This document shows positions 62,001 through 64,000 of a DNA stretch of 64,000 nt, piece by piece (the first letter of the stretch is position 1; each line of letters begins with the position of its first letter). The notes under the pieces were generated by a model. The model saw only the letters and a list, made by a program, of their open reading frames with translations. It ran no database searches and was not told the DNA's origin. Location: the NCBI GenBank assembly GCA_002943765.1, contig PQWQ01000007.1:2110501-2174500 (forward strand), in the 5' to 3' direction. This DNA comes from Psoroptes ovis. Its lineage: Eukaryota > Arthropoda > Arachnida > Sarcoptiformes > Psoroptidae. The position numbers were made by a program, and so were the translations under genes.

Positions 62001-64000
62001 AGAATTTGTTTATCTTCAGGTGATTCTTCGGTTTCATCTGGTTTCTTAACTCTTCTAATGATTTTCTTTGGTTTCTTAGTTTTTTCTTCGAGCAAAATAT
62101 GTTCACCTGGTTTTTCATCGTAATACTCAGGGAATTTTTTCTCAGGCTTTTTAACTAATTTTATTGTGTGTTTTGAAATTTCTTCACCTTGAGGTGTAGT
62201 TTCGATTTCTTCAATTGTTTCAATAATATCTGCTATTTCAATATACTCAGAAACTTCATCTTTTGAAATTTGTTGAAGTTTTCGAATTATTTTCTTTGGT
62301 TTGCCTTTGTCATCTGATAAAACGTGTTCGTCAGGTTTTGGCTTATATTCTTCAGGATTCTTCTCTTCGGGTTTCATTACTTTTTTGACTCTTTTAACAA
62401 TTTTTCTCTTGCCATCAGGCGATAAGGAAATCTCTTCGACAGTTTCAATAATATCTGAGATTTCTGTGAATTCAAGAATTTCCCTGTCTTCAGGCAATTC
62501 TTCAGTTTCATCTGGTTTTTTAACTCTTTTAATGATTTTCTTTGGTTTCTTAGTTTTTTCTTCCACCACGATATGTTCACCTGGCTTTTCTCTATATTTT
62601 TCAGGATAGTTTTTCTCTGGTTTTTTCACGAATTTTATTGTATGTTTTGATTTTTCTTCACCTTCAGACGTAGTTTCTATTTCTTCGATTGTCTCAATCA
62701 CTTCTGATACTTCAATATACTCAGAAACTTCTTTTCCATGGAATTCCTCAGTTGTTTCTACTGGTTTGCTTTCCTCTTCTTTTCGAGGTTTAAATTCAAA
62801 ATTAGGTTTGGTATCATCTTCAACATGTGGATGCTTTTTTGGTTTTTTCAGTACAATTTTCTTTTTGTCGCTCAAATCGATTGTTTCTTCACTCAAGGTA
62901 TCCTTGATAGTTTTCGGAGCTTTTCTGATTATTTTCTTAGGCTCACCTTTTATGTCGGATAAAATATGTTCGCCTGGTTTAGACTTATATTCTTCTTGCG
63001 CCTCTTTAGGTTTTTTCACTTTTTTAACTTTTTTGATAATTTTTTTCTTGCCATCTGGTGTCAATGAAATTTCCTCAATCGTTTCTAAGACATCTGAAAT
63101 TTCTGTGAATTCAAGAATTAGTTTGTCTTCAGGTAATTCTTCTGTTTCTTCAGGCTTTTTCACGCGTTTGATGATCTTCTTTGGTTTATTACTAATTTCT
63201 TCTATCAAGATGTGTTCCCCTGGTTTTTCTTCATATTTTTCAGGGAATTTCTTCTGTGGTTTTTTCACCAATTTAATTAGATGTATCGGTTTCTCCTCAC
63301 CTTCAGGTGTAGTTTCGATTTCTTCGAGTGTCTCGAGCACATCTGCTATTTCAACATACTCAGAAACTTCTTCTTTAGGAAGTTTTTGAATTATTTTCTT
63401 TGGTTCACCTTTCACATCAGATAAAATATATTGGCCAGGTTTCGGCGAATATTCTTCTGGTGTCTTTTCTTTTGGTTTCTTGACTTTTTTGATTTTCTTT
63501 TGAATTTTCTTTTTACCATCTGGTGTCATTGTGATTTCTTCGATAGTCTCGAGAATATCTGTGACTTCAATGAATTCTAAAATTTCTCGATCATCTAATG
63601 ATTCTTCAGTTTCATCTGGTTTCTTAACGCGTTTTATGATTTTCTTTGGTTTCTTAGTTTTTTCTTCAATCAAGATGTGTTCTCCTGGTTTCTCATCGTA
63701 ATACTCAGGGAATTTCTTCTCTGGTTTTTTCACTAATTTGATCCTATGTGTTGATTTCTCAATACCTTCAGGTGTTTTCTCGATTTCTTCGATTGTCTCA
63801 ATCACCTCTGATACTTCGATAAACTCCAAAACTTCTTTTTCCGGGAATTCTTCAGTTGTTTCAACTGGTTTGGTTTCCTCTTCTTTTCGAGGTTTAAATT
63901 CAAAGATTAATTTTGTCTCATCTTTTATCTCTTGAAGTTGTTTTGGTTTTTTCCGAACTATTTTCTTCATGTCACTAATTTCTAATGTTTCATCGCTTGT
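26017..64000 (-). CDS. Exon A of a giant titin/PEVK-like repeat protein (5' end beyond the right edge)
   Basis: An uninterrupted minus-strand frame runs from the right edge to a splice donor and encodes 12,661 codons plus one base. The first Met in view (63970-63968) is not a start. The frame is open upstream to 64000, and the preceding residues SDETLEISD continue the repeat linker seen elsewhere as SEETIDLKDKKK. The exon ends at 26017, where AAAG is followed by GTAGGT, a strong donor, splitting a Gly codon in phase 1. Past the donor the frame loses repeat character and stops after 21 codons. The first two thirds is the type-1 repeat array, the rest the type-2 superrepeat. The composition is Lys/Glu/Ile/Val/Pro with almost no Cys or Trp and no recognisable Ig, Fn3 or kinase fold, as expected of an elastic PEVK-type segment of a sarcomeric titin or sallimus. 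That role is inferred. A MAP1B/futsch-like scaffold is the main alternative. Coding status is near certain; family is moderate. Confidence 0.93.
28005..28367 (-). repeat. Exon A block shared with exon B, copy 2
   Basis: Partner of 17518-17880. Confidence 0.78.
28831..29812 (-). repeat. ~980-bp block in exon A duplicated in exon B
   Basis: Partner of 19091-20072. It includes the rare Trp-containing string GEEWIEF at its translated upstream end, shared by both copies. Confidence 0.88.
37067..37252 (-). other. Unique linker between type-1 and type-2 arrays
   Basis: About 60 residues rich in Glu, Lys and Ser (DESVDKPKDEKERVELTPEK, then DHAKLSPKLSTEQSYDLSEE) do not match either unit and mark the point where the repeat grammar changes within exon A. 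Confidence 0.75.
44155..44530 (-). repeat. Type-1 duplicated block, copy 1
   Basis: Near-identical to 46465-46840 at an offset of 2310 bases (770 codons). A neighbouring segment, about 44480-44720, also recurs near 51413-51653 (offset 6933). Confidence 0.75.
46465..46840 (-). repeat. Type-1 duplicated block, copy 2
   Basis: Partner of 44155-44530. The two diverge after GAGTCTTTTC on the plus strand. Confidence 0.75.
47300..47640 (-). other. Unique predicted helical / coiled-coil island in the type-1 array
   Basis: About 113 residues without Pro-rich repeat character. They include RKQIESLIDEITKTFEDDKQ, DEMLKELKLVEEKPSELEKI and KKDVEQLKSLTEEMDEFEDI. Leu and Ile are spaced as in heptads among charged residues. 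It follows directly after a diverged repeat module (47642-48192) and is found once in the window. Helical propensity is judged by eye. Confidence 0.7.
47642..48192 (-). repeat. Diverged type-1 module, copy 1 of 3
   Basis: Two atypical 70-residue units: one with EKDYFQFIIVSDVVETIEKI and VKSDDDHVLFDGKTEKP, one with EFIEEYEIIETIRRVHKI and HKFIKVRHIRTNIIFVDYE. They keep the unit's skeleton but are His/Arg/aromatic-rich. Nearly identical DNA recurs at offsets of 7464 and 12534. Confidence 0.88.
54400..55830 (-). repeat. 1.4-kb duplicated block, copy 1
   Basis: Collinear with 59470-60900 at a constant offset of 5070 bases (1,690 codons). I see only scattered substitutions and no indels, and similarity falls off at both ends. 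Confidence 0.85.
55106..55656 (-). repeat. Diverged type-1 module, copy 2 of 3
   Basis: Near-identical to 47642-48192, with only a few base differences seen by eye. Here the next unit downstream in translation is KVRKAEEKSLEEYKSKP rather than the coiled-coil island. Confidence 0.88.
57421..58080 (-). repeat. Recombinant repeat copy with an in-frame 516-bp loss
   Basis: Bases 57421-57737 match 53314-53630 (offset 4107) and 57738-58080 match 54147-54489 (offset 3591). Relative to that source, 53631-54146 (516 bp, 172 codons) is missing. The switch falls in the conserved string around CTCTTGCCATCTGGTGAC. Confidence 0.8.
59470..60900 (-). repeat. 1.4-kb duplicated block, copy 2
   Basis: Partner of 54400-55830. 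It encodes the same run of units including the diverged module. Confidence 0.85.
60176..60726 (-). repeat. Diverged type-1 module, copy 3 of 3
   Basis: Near-identical to the other two copies, and part of the larger 1.4-kb block shared with 54400-55830. Confidence 0.88.

Larger units (their letters stand above)
37261..64000 (-). repeat. Type-1 repeat array (~70-residue a/b units)
   Basis: Paired units alternate. The a half contains EYIEVSEVIETIEEIE, HKIKLVKKPEKKFPE and KPGEHILVEEKTKKPKK. The b half contains LEFTEVSDILETIEEVSLSP, KKVKKVKKPEEK and KPDEHILSDDKGKPKK. A linker (SEETIDLKDKKKIVLKKPKK then KPIFEFKPEEK) follows some pairs. I counted 44 PGEH-type motifs (a halves) by eye, an average of about 0.6 kb per a/b pair. 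One pair without linker has a period of 172 codons. The a and b halves align with each other, so each is a copy of one older unit. Confidence 0.92.

Noticed and set aside
37261..64000. CRISPR array, satellite DNA or bacterial repeat protein
   Set aside because: Units are hundreds of bases long, translate in one frame without stops, vary in length by whole codons, and the region is spliced to further exons.
1..64000. Neurofilament-heavy or other KSP-repeat protein
   Set aside because: The typical Lys-Ser-Pro repeats are absent as a regular motif, and the 70-residue unit with its Tyr-centred turn does not fit that family. A MAP1B/futsch-like identity is kept only as a weaker alternative.

Overview
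The whole window reads as the inside of one enormous, highly repetitive protein-coding gene on the minus strand. Neither its start nor its end is in view. I place four exons, in transcription order from right to left: A (64000 to 26017, open at the right edge), B (25672 to 6755), a small exon D (5686 to 5456) and C (5226 to 1, open at the left edge). The introns are 344, 1068 and 229 bp, with GT and AG ends. All three junctions are phase 1 and every join keeps the frame. Together the exons give 62,359 coding bases, about 97.4% of the window and at least 20,786 codons (roughly 2.4 MDa, estimated from length). The spliced introns, AT-rich DNA, short non-coding gaps and titin-like composition point to an animal. 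A compact AT-rich arthropod such as an acariform mite is my best guess, but it is inference.

The protein is almost wholly Lys, Glu, Ile, Val, Pro, Thr, Asp and Ser in alternating acidic and basic blocks, with very few Cys or Trp. This resembles the PEVK-type elastic segments of titin, connectin and sallimus. No Ig, Fn3 or kinase domain lies in the window, so membership of that family is inferred from composition, size, repeat style and phase-1 exons. A MAP1B/futsch-like scaffold remains possible.

The repeats are hierarchical. An ancestral unit of about 70 residues has an acidic-hydrophobic strand like EYIEVSEVIETIEEIE, a basic block like KKVKKVKKP, a PEEYKPKPDEHIL-like turn and a second basic block like KPKKIIKKV. 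From 64000 to about 37260 (type-1 region) it occurs as paired a and b halves with an optional linker; I count 44 a-half motifs by eye. From about 37066 to 7545, and again from about 3780 to 1 (type-2 region), a diverged core is set in a larger superrepeat of 0.8 to 2.5 kb with truncated units and basic Ser boxes (KRKESVSE, RRKSKPEV). I count 23 such cores. Less repetitive parts are a helical island at 47300-47640, a linker at 37067-37252, the acidic tail of exon B at 6755-7545, exon D, and the first ~480 residues of exon C.

Near-identical DNA blocks recur within and between exons, including across introns, and one copy is a clear recombinant. This indicates continuing unequal exchange or gene conversion, or assembly artefacts in places. 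The many Ser/Phe-rich open frames on the plus strand are antisense shadows of the purine-rich coding strand.
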